Assembly: GCF_000336995.1 (NCBI RefSeq)
Contig: NZ_AOJI01000017.1
Span: 472,932-536,931, forward strand
Direction of reading: 5' to 3'
Source: Halorubrum aidingense JCM 13560
Lineage (GTDB): Archaea; Halobacteriota; Halobacteria; Halobacteriales; Haloferacaceae
DNA length: 64,000 nucleotides
Numbering within the stretch: the first letter of the stretch is position 1; every line of letters starts with the position of its first letter. The position numbers were made by a program, and so were the translations under genes. The notes beneath the pieces were generated by a model. It saw only the letters and a program-made list of their open reading frames with translations. It was not told the origin of the DNA and did not search any database. Positions 34,996 through 43,346 of this stretch are shown piece after piece.

Positions 34996-36065
34996 CCCGT
35001 ACAGGAGAAGTCGCCGCCGCCGCCCCCGCCGCCGACGCTCCCGTCGGTCTCGATCACGACGTTCGTGGCGGTCTCGACCGGGTGGCGGCCGCGGTCGTCT
35101 TCGACGTTCGTCCACTCGCCGAAGCCCCCGTCGTACACGCGCACGTCCTCGAACCCGAGCGCCGTCAGCGTCAGCCACGTCGAGGTCGGGTCGACGTTCC
35201 CGTCGCCGTACACGACGACCGTCGAGTCGCGGTCGAGCTCCGCCTCGACCTCGTACAGCCGGACGAGGTCGCCGGGGTCGGTCATCCGCCTCCCCGAGAC
35301 GTTGCCGGTCCAGTCGACGTTGACGGCGCCGGGCAGGTGGCCGTGGCGGTCGTGGTCGGGATCGAGGGCGTCCGAGCCCGCCGCACCGAGGTACGCCTCC
35401 GGCACCCGGGTGTCGACGAGTCCGGGGCCGTCCCCGTTGAACGACCCGACGCGTTCGGCGAGCCACTCGCGGGTGACCCACGCCGACGCGTCGGTGTCGG
35501 GGTCGTAGTCGACCGGCGAGACTCGGTCGCGCGAGCCGGTTCCGACGCGGCCGTTCCAGCCGCCGAAGCCGCCGTTGAGCACGCGGACGTCGCCGGCGTG
35601 ACCGAGCGCGGCGAGCGCGAACGCGACGCGGGTGACCCGCGACCCGACGCTCGCGCCGTAGACGACCACGTCGTCGTCCGGCGAGACGCCGAGGTCGCCG
35701 AACGCGCCGGCGATGGCGTCGGTGTCGGGGACCAGCCCGCCTTCTCCGGGCACCTGCGCCGAGACTGCGTCGAGGGGGACGCGCCGGGCGCCGTAGATCC
35801 GCTCGCGACGGAATCCGTCGGCGTCGCGGGCGTCGAGGACGACGACGTCCGCGCGGTTGTCGGCGAGCCATCCGGGACCGACGAGGCGGTCGACGTTCCC
35901 CGAGACCTCGTTTTCGGCGGCGATGTCGGCCGGTGTCGTCACCGCGAGACAGCCCGCCGCGCTCGCCGCGCCGACGGCGGTCGCGCCCGCGGCCGCCCGC
36001 AGCAGGCCGCGACGGGTGGCGTCCGGTTCGGACCGATCGTCCCCCGAGTTATTGCCGGACATCAT
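34992..36065 (-). CDS. Tandem rhodanese-fold lipoprotein lacking the catalytic cysteine
   Basis: 357 residues. A Tat-type leader (TRRGLLRAAAG) ends in lipobox Cys39, so it is exported and lipid-anchored. Two rhodanese domains follow (DVVVLDARDADGFRRERIYGARRVP and LVDTRVPEAYLG). In both, the active-site loop starts VVVYG where a sulfurtransferase has VVYC, so neither has the nucleophile. The only other Cys is 355, after a run of seven glycines, in the terminal DFSCTG. Thiosulfate sulfurtransferase (SseA-like) is the parent family; activity, if any, must differ. It overlaps both neighbours by ATGA. Confidence 0.8.
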   Translation of the reverse strand: MMSGNNSGDDRSEPDATRRGLLRAAAGATAVGAASAAGCLAVTTPADIAAENEVSGNVDRLVGPGWLADNRADVVVLDARDADGFRRERIYGARRVPLDAVSAQVPGEGGLVPDTDAIAGAFGDLGVSPDDDVVVYGASVGSRVTRVAFALAALGHAGDVRVLNGGFGGWNGRVGTGSRDRVSPVDYDPDTDASAWVTREWLAERVGSFNGDGPGLVDTRVPEAYLGAAGSDALDPDHDRHGHLPGAVNVDWTGNVSGRRMTDPGDLVRLYEVEAELDRDSTVVVYGDGNVDPTSTWLTLTALGFEDVRVYDGGFGEWTNVEDDRGRHPVETATNVVIETDGSVGGGGGGGDFSCTG

Positions 36066-37399
36066 CCGCAGTAGCAGTGGCCGTCCATGCAGTACGTCGC
36101 CTCCATGTCGCCGACGGCGAGTCCGAGCGAGGCGAGCGACGCCCGAATCTGTGCGACGGCATCGCCCTCGGGGCGGACGGTCCCGGCGACCGCACCGGTC
36201 GGTCCCGCGCCGGCGTCGACCGTCGCGACGACCTCGCGGCGCTCGTGGTCGATGACGGCCACTTCGTTAGCGTCTTGGACGGGGACGTACAGCTTCTCGC
36301 GGTTCGGTCCCCACGCCGCGGAGATGGCGTTCCCGCCGACGTCGAGGGTCGTCTCGTACTCGAACGACTCCAAGTCGATCACGCCGACGCCCGCGCCCGG
36401 GATGAGGAGGTACGCCGCCGCGTTGTCGGGCGCGACCTCGCTCGTGATCGGCGCGCCCGGAAGCCCGTCGTCGCGGGTGATCTTCGCGACTTCCTCGGGG
36501 TTCTCGGGGTCGGAGATGTCCCAGACGCTCTCGGAACCCACCCGGGGAACCTCCGGGTCGCTGCCGAGCGTCCCCTCACCGTTCTCGACGAGGAGGTACT
36601 GCCCGTCGAACGAGGCGGTGCACATGAACGGGAGGACGTTACCGCCTTCCTCGTTCGCGGGTTCTCCGGCGTCGACCCGCGCGACCGTCTCGAACGGGTC
36701 GACGCTGAGCACGCGGATCGACTCGTCGGCGACGTCGACCACGAACGCGTAGTCCCCGTCGGGGCCGAGCGTCATGTCACAGGGGCCGACGTAGCCGGTC
36801 TCGATCTCGCCGGTCACCTCGCCGAAGGCGTCGCTGTCGCGGTCGGCGTCGACGCGAAAGATCGCGTGCGCCTCGTCGCCCTCGGGGGCCATCCCGGTCG
36901 TCCCGCCGGAGGCGATCAGCAGGTGGTCTCCGTCGGGCGTCGCGTTCGGGTAGTTCGGGCCGTATCCCGTCTCCACGAACGCGAGTTCGTCGAGCGTCCG
37001 CTGATCGAACGCGCGAACGCCGCCGGAGACGTTCAGCCAGAGCACGTCGTACTCGTCGTCGATGCCGGTGGTGTACTGGTTGGCCGGAAAGGAGGCGGTC
37101 GTGTCGAGGTACACGGACGTGATCAGCTCGTCGGCCTCGGCGTCGAGGACGCTGACCGTGCGGTCCCCGTTGTTGAACACGAACATCGTCGGGGCGGCGT
37201 CGCCGTCGCCGCCCGAACCGCCGTCGTCCGAACAGCCGGCCAGCGCGGTCGCCGCGCCGACGGCCCCGGACGCCTGTAACAGCCGTCGCCGGTCGACGCC
37301 CGCCGCGAACGGGTTCGTCCGGCGATCGTTCGCCAGATCGCTCCCCTTCGAGGGGCGCGGTGCCGGTTCGTTCGTCGTGCAGTCGCAGTCGTCGCTCAT
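36062..37399 (-). CDS. Tat-exported beta-propeller lipoprotein with Cys-rich C terminus
   Basis: 445 residues. DRRRLLQASG, then ALAGC with lipobox Cys56, marks a Tat lipoprotein, followed by a Gly/Ser/Asp tether. The rest is a YncE/nitrite-reductase-like seven-bladed propeller (FNNGDRTVSVLDAEADELI, DVADESIRVLSVDPFETV and VQDANEVAVIDHERREVVATVDAG). The final TYCMDGHCYCG carries Cys437, 442 and 444. The pre-signal region also has a DCDC pair. It leads the operon with the Cys-less rhodanese and the second propeller, divergent from the YeeE/YedE transporter gene. Confidence 0.8.
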   Translation of the reverse strand: MSDDCDCTTNEPAPRPSKGSDLANDRRTNPFAAGVDRRRLLQASGAVGAATALAGCSDDGGSGGDGDAAPTMFVFNNGDRTVSVLDAEADELITSVYLDTTASFPANQYTTGIDDEYDVLWLNVSGGVRAFDQRTLDELAFVETGYGPNYPNATPDGDHLLIASGGTTGMAPEGDEAHAIFRVDADRDSDAFGEVTGEIETGYVGPCDMTLGPDGDYAFVVDVADESIRVLSVDPFETVARVDAGEPANEEGGNVLPFMCTASFDGQYLLVENGEGTLGSDPEVPRVGSESVWDISDPENPEEVAKITRDDGLPGAPITSEVAPDNAAAYLLIPGAGVGVIDLESFEYETTLDVGGNAISAAWGPNREKLYVPVQDANEVAVIDHERREVVATVDAGAGPTGAVAGTVRPEGDAVAQIRASLASLGLAVGDMEATYCMDGHCYCG

Positions 37400-37554
37400 A
37401 CCGATTCCACGCGGGTCCGGAGTAAAGCCCCGCCGAAGGCCCCGTTCGTTGCCCCGTGTGCCGCGTAGCGGCAATTCTCATGTCTTCCTCAGACCCGAGG
37501 GGACCGTTACCGTCTTCAGCGCCGCTTTAGGTTCGGGACCGGTGTACTCGGGCA

Positions 37555-38763
37555 ATGGTGTTATCGCCTGCGGGGTACCTCGCCGTCTCTATCGCGGTCG
37601 GCCTGTCGTTCGGCGTGCTGTTACAGAAAGCGCGGTTCTGTTTCGTCAGCGCCTTCCGGGACTTCGTCGCGTTCAAAGACACCCGCGTCCTGAAGGGGCT
37701 GCTGGCTGGGATCGCGGTGATGACCGTGTTCTGGAGCCTCCAAGCGACGTTCGGCTACTTCCGCGGGTTCTGGACGCCCGCGTGGGGACTCGGCTCGCTC
37801 GTCGGCGGGTTCGTCTTCGGACTCGGCATGACGCTGGCCGGCGGGTGCGCGTCCGGGACGCTGTACCGCGCCGGCCAGGGGTACCTCCAGTTCTGGCTCG
37901 TGCTGCTCTTCATGTTCGTCGGCTACGTCCTCTTCGCGTTCGCGTTCCCCGTCGCGGAGACGTACTACTTCGCGACGCTGAACCCCTTCGAGGGGCGGAC
38001 CCTGTACCTCTCGTCCCCGTTCCCGCCCGCGGTCACCGGCGCCGTTGCGGTCGGGGTCGGGCTGCTCGCGTACGCGTTCGTGAAGGGCCGGAGCCGGCTC
38101 CCCGACGAGCCGTCGGGCGGCGCCGGCGTGGGGACAGACACCCGAGCGCAGGCGGCCCTCGGCGGCTCTCGGACGGTGTCGGCGGTGGCCGTCGGACTGC
38201 GGGGGATCGCCGACGGGACCGTCGCGTACGTCCGCGCGCTGATCGACGACGACCGTCCGCTCCGGGTCCGGCTCCGTGGCTCGTGGGACGCGCGCACGGC
38301 GGGCGTGGCGATGGCGCTCGTCGCGAGCCTCTGGTTCTACGTGCACGGGCACTGGGCGATCACCGGCAGCGAGGCGCGCTGGGCCGGGTACCTGCTGTCG
38401 CAGGCGGGCTACGACGTGGCGAGCGTCGACTACTGGGGCTCCGTCCTCTTCCGCGACGGGAACATCTCGCTGACCATCGACATGGTGATGATCGCGTCGC
38501 TGATCGTCGGCTCGTTCATCGCCGCGTACGCCTCCGGCGACTTCCGGGTCCGGAAGCCGAAGCTGAACCGCGTCCCGAACTACGCCGTCGGCGGGCTCCT
38601 GATGGGCGTCGGGTCGCGGCTCGCGGCCGGCTGCAACATCGCGAACCTCTTTTCGGGCGTCGCGCTGCTGTCGGTCCACTCGTTTTTGGCCGGCGCGGGG
38701 ATCATCCTCGGCGTCTACGTGATGACCCACTACATGTACCGCGAGGTCGGCTGCGCGATTTAA
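37555..38763 (+). CDS. YeeE/YedE (TsuA-type) sulfur-compound transporter
   Basis: 402 residues, about nine to ten membrane helices. The two pseudo-repeats hold the family cysteines: LAGGCASGTLYRAGQG in the first half and LAAGCNIANLFSGVALLS in the second, plus an early FCFVSAFRDF. TsuA-family proteins take up thiosulfate through a relay of these Cys. A hydrophilic central loop (about 190-240) is long. It diverges from the lipoprotein operon and is followed by rhodanese and tusA, so sulfur uptake is the likely role. Confidence 0.88.
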   Translation: MVLSPAGYLAVSIAVGLSFGVLLQKARFCFVSAFRDFVAFKDTRVLKGLLAGIAVMTVFWSLQATFGYFRGFWTPAWGLGSLVGGFVFGLGMTLAGGCASGTLYRAGQGYLQFWLVLLFMFVGYVLFAFAFPVAETYYFATLNPFEGRTLYLSSPFPPAVTGAVAVGVGLLAYAFVKGRSRLPDEPSGGAGVGTDTRAQAALGGSRTVSAVAVGLRGIADGTVAYVRALIDDDRPLRVRLRGSWDARTAGVAMALVASLWFYVHGHWAITGSEARWAGYLLSQAGYDVASVDYWGSVLFRDGNISLTIDMVMIASLIVGSFIAAYASGDFRVRKPKLNRVPNYAVGGLLMGVGSRLAAGCNIANLFSGVALLSVHSFLAGAGIILGVYVMTHYMYREVGCAI

Positions 38764-38810
38764 ACAGGGCCGTCGGCCGGCCTCGGAGTCGTCGACCGCG
38801 ACGGACCAAA

Positions 38811-38868
38811 TTCGGGGCCGTCGACCGAGTTCGGGACCATCGACCGAGTTCCGGGGTCGTCGACCGAG
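38811..38868 (+). repeat. 19-20 bp tandem repeat, three copies
   Basis: Three units of TTCGGGGCCGTCGACCGAG (19, 19 and 20 bases) with few changes lie between the transporter stop and the rhodanese stop, in a 219-base convergent intergenic region that otherwise holds no gene. Confidence 0.75.
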
Positions 38869-38982
38869 TTCTGTCGTCGCCGTTCGATCGAGCGTCGGCG
38901 GAGCCGCGGTCGGTCGCTTATAAGCGGTTGCGACGGCGAAGCGTCTCGAAGGGTGGCGGCTGAATAAAAAGGCGATCGACGC

Positions 38983-39318
38983 TTACGCGTCGGCGGCCGC
39001 GCCCGTCTCCAGTTCGAAGTCCCACTCCTCGTAGCCGCCGGCCATGCTGGCGACGACGACGTCGTCCTCGACGCCCTCGTAGCTGCTGATCAACATGGCG
39101 GCCTGCTTCGACGACTGCCCGATCGGGCACGCGCAGACCACGTCGGTGTCGTCCCAGTCGATGTCGGGCACGGTCGACGGAAGGTCGCCGAGCGGCACGT
39201 TGATCGCACCGGGGATGTGACCGGCTTCGTACTCCGTCGGCGGTCGCGTGTCGATGACGCGAACGTCGCCGTTCTGGACGCGCTCGTTGACTTCTTCGGG
39301 GGCGAGTTCTTCGACCAT
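38983..39318 (-). CDS. Single-domain rhodanese sulfurtransferase
   Basis: 111 residues. VRVIDTRPPTEYEAGHIPGAINVPLGDLP is the CH2A-type rhodanese signature, and CACPIGQSSKQAAML is the active-site loop with nucleophile Cys64 (a second Cys at 62). It carries sulfane sulfur in the cytoplasm, possibly passing it to TusA or to the thiocarboxylate of the sulfur carrier. ATG 39318 lies two bases after the tusA stop; the two are one transcription unit. Confidence 0.9.
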   Translation of the reverse strand: MVEELAPEEVNERVQNGDVRVIDTRPPTEYEAGHIPGAINVPLGDLPSTVPDIDWDDTDVVCACPIGQSSKQAAMLISSYEGVEDDVVVASMAGGYEEWDFELETGAAADA

Positions 39319-39320
39319 GA

Positions 39321-39620
39321 TCACTCCTTCCGCAGGAAGACGCGGTAGCGGCCGTCGCCCGATTTCCACACCTTCGCGGTCGCGTCGTCGCCGACCGCCT
39401 TCGGCACGTTCTCCGTGCTCGGGACGTGGTCCGTTTCCTGGACGAGCACGTCACCGGCGTCGAGGCCCGCGATGGCCTTCTTCGCTTCGACCTGGGGGTA
39501 CGGACAGACCTCACCGGTCATGTCCTGTACCTCCGTCGCGTCTTCGAGCAGCGCTTCTGCGGTCTCGTCGTCGAGTTCGTCGGGTAGCTCGACGACGTCG
39601 TCCCACGATGGTTGGCTCAT
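39321..39620 (-). CDS. tusA: TusA/SirA-family sulfur-carrier protein
   Basis: 99 residues. The CPYP box in TGEVCPYPQVEAKKAI holds Cys39, the persulfide-bearing residue, at the start of helix 1, and ETDHVPSTENVPKAV plus WKSGDGRYRVFLRK complete the fold. An N-terminal extension of about 33 residues, helical and acidic, is unusual for TusA. Adjacent YeeE/YedE and rhodanese genes support a sulfur-relay function. It is divergent from the cysteine synthase gene, with a 149-base spacer. Confidence 0.9.
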   Translation of the reverse strand: MSQPSWDDVVELPDELDDETAEALLEDATEVQDMTGEVCPYPQVEAKKAIAGLDAGDVLVQETDHVPSTENVPKAVGDDATAKVWKSGDGRYRVFLRKE

Positions 39621-39769
39621 GCTCCCGTATACAGGCGTGACGGGGTAACGGCTTTCGTGACCGGCAGGCTTCTCCCGTATCTCGGACGTAGATCGGCGCG
39701 CACGACCGCGATAGACGTCGAGAACGCCGTTTCCGTCGGACTCTTATCGGGGTGCGATCTACGGACCCC

Positions 39770-40789
39770 ATGAGCGACTACGTCGTCGACGAGTCGACGA
39801 TCTTCGAGACGCCCCTCGTGGAGCTCGACCTCGACATCGAGGCGGACGCGGACGTGTACGCGAAAGTCGAGTGGTTCAACCTCTACGACGCCCCGCACGG
39901 CGGGGGGTCCGTGAAATCCCGGATCGCGAAGGGCATGCTGGACGGCGCCGAGGAGCGCGGCGATCTCGAACCGGGCGTCACCGTGATCGAGCCGACCTCC
40001 GGCAACACCGGCAGCGAGATCGCCCGGCTCGCGGCCGTTCGCGGGTACGACGTGGAGATCGTCATGCCCGACAACGCGGCGGGCGGGAAAGTCGAGGCCG
40101 TTCGGGACGCCGGCGCGGAGATCCACTTCGTCGACGCCAACCGCGGGTACGACGCCGTCATCGAGCGCTGCGAGGCGATCATCGCGGCGGACCCGGACGC
40201 GTACTTCCGTCCGAACCAGTACGAGAACCCCGACAACCCCGGCACCCACGAGCGGACGACCGCCCGGGAGATCTACGAGGCGACCGACGGCGAGGTGACG
40301 CACTTCGTCGCGGGCGTCGGCACGGGCGGGACGATCACGGGGACCGGCCGGGGGCTGACCGACCTGACCGACGGCGCCGCCGAGATCGTCGGGTTCGAGC
40401 CCGACGAGCCGCTTCACGCCATCGACGGCCTCAAATACCTCAAAACGGGCGACCACTACCACCCCGACACGTACGACGAGTCGGTGCTCGACCGGACCGC
40501 GTACGTGACCACCGCCGACGCCTACGACCAGGCTCGCGCGCTTCGCGAGCGGTACCTGGACGACGCGGTTCCGATCGCCGATCCCGGACAGCACGACGAG
40601 GAAACGATTCGCGAGCACCTGCGCGTCGACGACCAGTTCGTCGTCGGCACGTCCGCGGGGGGCGGCGCGGCAGCGGTCGTCGGTCTCGACGAGGCCGGCG
40701 AACTCGACGACGGCGACACGGTCGTGTTCATGCTGTGTGACCGCGGCGACAAGTACGCGGACATCCCGCTGTGGGAGGAGTACCTCTAG
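39770..40789 (+). CDS. cysM: PLP-dependent cysteine synthase, CysM-like
   Basis: 339 residues. The Schiff-base Lys49 is in GGGSVKSRIAKGML, PTSGNTGSEIARLA is the substrate loop, and HFVAGVGTGGTITGTGRGL binds phosphate. It makes cysteine from O-acetyl- or O-phosphoserine and a sulfur donor. The segment DRGDKYADIPLWEEYL at the C terminus is closer in style to mycobacterial CysM than to CysK. The context (sulfur-carrier protein, E1 enzyme and JAMM protease downstream) suggests a protein thiocarboxylate as sulfur donor; this is inference. ATG 39770 follows TATA-like CTCTTATC. Confidence 0.88.
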   Translation: MSDYVVDESTIFETPLVELDLDIEADADVYAKVEWFNLYDAPHGGGSVKSRIAKGMLDGAEERGDLEPGVTVIEPTSGNTGSEIARLAAVRGYDVEIVMPDNAAGGKVEAVRDAGAEIHFVDANRGYDAVIERCEAIIAADPDAYFRPNQYENPDNPGTHERTTAREIYEATDGEVTHFVAGVGTGGTITGTGRGLTDLTDGAAEIVGFEPDEPLHAIDGLKYLKTGDHYHPDTYDESVLDRTAYVTTADAYDQARALRERYLDDAVPIADPGQHDEETIREHLRVDDQFVVGTSAGGGAAAVVGLDEAGELDDGDTVVFMLCDRGDKYADIPLWEEYL

Positions 40790-40899
40790 TCGCGTCCGTC
40801 ACGCGGGCGTTCTGAGCGACTCTCGAAGAAACAGCCTCGAAACGGAATGTCGAAACGGAACCGCCGAAGCAAAAGCGCGATGCGGTGCGACCGAGTCGT

Positions 40900-41163
40900 C
40901 TACCGACCGCCGCTGGCGGCGGGGATGACGCGGACCTGCGCGTCTTCGGGGACCTCGGCGGTGACGCTCTCGACGGGCGTTCCCTCGACGTAGACGTTGA
41001 TGAACTCCTTGATCTCGCCGTCTTCGAGGACGCTGTCTTTCAGTTCGGGACCGTGTTCGTCCGCGTGGTTCTCGAACAGCTCGCGGACCGTGTCGCCCGC
41101 GACGTCGACTTCCGAGGTCGCGGAGCCGCCGACGAGCACGGCCGGCAGTTTGATCGTAGCCAT
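40900..41163 (-). CDS. Ubiquitin-like small archaeal modifier/MoaD-family sulfur carrier
   Basis: 87 residues of beta-grasp fold: TIKLPAVLVGGSATSEVDV, TVRELFENHADEHG, IKEFINVYVEGTPVE and AQVRVIPAAS before the end. The terminus is Gly85-Gly86-Arg87, so one Arg caps the diglycine that E1-type enzymes adenylate. It could serve as SAMP1 modifier, MoaD for molybdopterin, or a CysO-like carrier for cysteine synthesis. It lies between cysM and ubaA on the opposite strand. The Arg cap would need removal before activation; the JAMM protease 2.2 kb away is the candidate. Confidence 0.88.
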   Translation of the reverse strand: MATIKLPAVLVGGSATSEVDVAGDTVRELFENHADEHGPELKDSVLEDGEIKEFINVYVEGTPVESVTAEVPEDAQVRVIPAASGGR

Positions 41164-41567
41164 ACCTGATTCACGACAGCCAGCGGAAAAAGGACCGCGC
41201 CGACGGCAACGACGGCCCCGGTCTAATACGGTTAGCCCGGCCTCGTACGGTCAGAGGCGGTTGTGGCGACGGACGCGGTGACGGTCGTGGCGGCGGACGC
41301 GGTGATGGCGTGGCGGCGGACGCGGTGACGGGCGTGGCGGCGATAGGCGACCGTGCGGCCGCGGTGCGGCGAGACGCGACGGCCGAGGAGCCCTCGACCG
41401 CACCGATCCGACGACCAGTGTCAGTCGGCGAGCGCGACACCGCGGTCGGCGGGGGTCCGGCGGGACCCCGGAGCGCGGTCGTGCGCGCGGATCGCACCTC
41501 CGAGATGGCGGCAGGACCCACCGGTGGGCCGCCGGCTTATGCGTCCGTAGGCAGTAGCGTGAGTCGA
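41164..41567. other. Intergenic region with 24-bp tandem repeat
   Basis: 404 bases between the divergent carrier gene and ubaA. No gene is supported, although the ubaA frame stays open back to 41310. It holds the 24-base repeat array and, nearer ubaA, a TATA-like GGCTTATGCG at about 41534-41543 that fits the ubaA promoter. Confidence 0.5.
41263..41333 (+). repeat. 24-bp tandem repeat, three copies
   Basis: Three head-to-tail units close to GTGGCGGCGGACGCGGTGAC plus GGTC (24, 23 and 24 bases), followed by a partial fourth. The 23-base unit breaks the reading frame, so it is not an in-frame coding repeat. Confidence 0.8.
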
Positions 41568-42431
41568 ATGACCGATCTCGACCTCGACCCCACGCAGCTC
41601 GACCGCTACTCCAGACACATCATCATGGACGACGTCGGGCCCGGCGGTCAGAAGGCACTGCTCGACGCCGAGGTGCTCGTGCTCGGCGCCGGCGGACTCG
41701 GCTCGCCGATCATCCAGTACCTCGCGGCCGCCGGCGTCGGCACCATCGGCATCGCCGACGACGACGAGGTGGAGCTGTCGAACCTCCAGCGACAGGTCAT
41801 CCATGGGAACGACGACGTCGGGCGGAAGAAGGTCGACTCCGCGGCCGAGTTCGTCGCGCAGCTCAACCCGGACGTCGACGTCCGCAAACACGAGCTGCGG
41901 GTCACTCCGGAGAACATCGAGGACCTGATCGAGGGGTACGACTTCGTGGTCGACGGCACCGACAACTTCGCCACGCGGTACCTCGTGAACGACGCCTGTA
42001 CGCTCGCCGGGATCCCCTTCTCGCACGGCTCCATCTTCAAGTTCGAAGGGCAGGTGACGACGTTCGCGGGCGGCGACGACTCGCCGTGCTACCGCTGTCT
42101 GTTCCCCGAAGCCCCGCCCGCGGGGATGGTGCCGAACTGCTCGACGGCCGGCGTGCTCGGCGTCCTCCCGGGAACCGTCGGCTGCCTGCAGGCGACGGAG
42201 ACGGTCAAACACCTCATCGGCGAAGGCGAGACGCTCGACGGCTCGATGCTCTTTTTCGACGCCCTCGAGATGGAGTTCGACAAGGTGGAGATCCCCAAAC
42301 GCGACGACTGCCCGGTGTGCGGCGACGACCCGGCCATCGAGTCGGTCCACGACGTCGAGTACACCGCCTCCTGTGCCATCGACGTCGGCGGCGACGACGA
42401 GTCGGAGCCGAAGATCGAAGCGAGCGACTGA
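41568..42431 (+). CDS. ubaA: E1-like adenylyltransferase UbaA/MoeB/ThiF family
   Basis: 287 residues. The nucleotide loop is VLVLGAGGLGSPIIQYLAAAG, with catalytic DNF in VDGTDNFATRYL. Structural zinc is held by CYRC (174, 177) and CPVC (248, 251). Cys191 in PNCSTAGVLGVLPG is the E1 active-site Cys. It adenylates the C-terminal Gly of ubiquitin-like proteins for isopeptide conjugation or thiocarboxylation. A single such E1 can serve SAMPylation, tRNA thiolation and molybdopterin synthesis in Haloferax. The adjacent sulfur carrier is the likely partner. The acidic C-terminal tail is disordered. Confidence 0.93.
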   Translation: MTDLDLDPTQLDRYSRHIIMDDVGPGGQKALLDAEVLVLGAGGLGSPIIQYLAAAGVGTIGIADDDEVELSNLQRQVIHGNDDVGRKKVDSAAEFVAQLNPDVDVRKHELRVTPENIEDLIEGYDFVVDGTDNFATRYLVNDACTLAGIPFSHGSIFKFEGQVTTFAGGDDSPCYRCLFPEAPPAGMVPNCSTAGVLGVLPGTVGCLQATETVKHLIGEGETLDGSMLFFDALEMEFDKVEIPKRDDCPVCGDDPAIESVHDVEYTASCAIDVGGDDESEPKIEASD

Positions 42432-42497
42432 GACGCCGCCCGGGTAACCCTGTTGTTGTTAAATACTGAACTTAGATCCCGTATCGGGTAGACTAGT

Positions 42498-43238
42498 CTA
42501 CTCCTCTTTCGCTGTATTCTCAGTCAAGAATATATTCATAAAAATACTGTCGTTTCTAATACTGGCATCTTGTTTCAGGTACTCATCTGGGAGAGCACGT
42601 CCAAGAAACACCAATAGCAACAGAAAAATCACAATAAATGCGGGAATTATATACCACCTGATTGGTCCAGAAATAATAGCGACTCCAGTAGCGGTCAGTC
42701 CGATTATCCCAATAAAAAGGGCTATTTTCCCCATGGCAAGTACCGTTTCTAAGAACTGAATTACTCCATTATTTCTCTGTATTCGTTTTTGATACGAGGA
42801 TAATCGTTCTAATAAATACGCCTGTTCATCCATATCTTCCGATGTAATGACTGCCTCAATGTCACCAGACGTACCAACAGAACCAATCGCTCTCGCTTCA
42901 GTACCAATTGTTCCATGGCATATAGCACTAATTGCGAGCCCTAGCCCCGAAAAGATCAGCATCCGAAACAAACTCACACACCAGCTGGGGAGCAAATATA
43001 CTCCACAAGATGAGGGAACAATCTGGTTTGGATCTAAAAGGGAAGAAACAACTGTGATTGCTGAGAATAACAGCCCTACGAACACTAATATAATACGTAA
43101 TGTCTGCCGGCCTTCTTTTGCAAATGAGTCCAGAACATTCCTCTGTTGCTCCAATCTCGTTTTAGCGTTAGTGTATTCTTCACGCAGTGGTGGTAGATTC
43201 CCATTCGACTCCTCAGGGTTATCCGATTCATCGATCAT
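42498..43238 (-). CDS. AT-rich membrane protein of unknown function, probably acquired
   Basis: 246 residues. A coiled coil (about 20-42) precedes helix pair one (LRIILVFVGLLFSAITVVSSL and MLIFSGLGLAISAICHG), a soluble middle with a second short coiled coil (about 140-155), and helix pair two (MGKIALFIGIIGLTATGVAII and WYIIPAFIVIFLLLLVFLG). Base use is far more AT-rich than all surrounding genes and codons are atypical; acidic bias is weak. It sits alone between ubaA and the JAMM gene. I do not recognise it; accessory or defence-like membrane effectors often look like this, but no partner is present. Confidence 0.7.
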   Translation of the reverse strand: MIDESDNPEESNGNLPPLREEYTNAKTRLEQQRNVLDSFAKEGRQTLRIILVFVGLLFSAITVVSSLLDPNQIVPSSCGVYLLPSWCVSLFRMLIFSGLGLAISAICHGTIGTEARAIGSVGTSGDIEAVITSEDMDEQAYLLERLSSYQKRIQRNNGVIQFLETVLAMGKIALFIGIIGLTATGVAIISGPIRWYIIPAFIVIFLLLLVFLGRALPDEYLKQDASIRNDSIFMNIFLTENTAKEE

Positions 43239-43346
43239 ATATTATCTACCACAAAATTACAACTTCAAATATATAAACAGACATCTTAGATTCTAATCAA
43301 TTCTATCTCTATCAAAGGTGACTACAACGCTAGTTTGCCTATTTAA

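Noticed and set aside
41310-41567. N-terminal extension of UbaA
   Set aside because: Open frame, but it lacks family similarity, runs through a tandem repeat and would remove the TATA-like site; ATG 41568 matches the MoeB/UbaA start.
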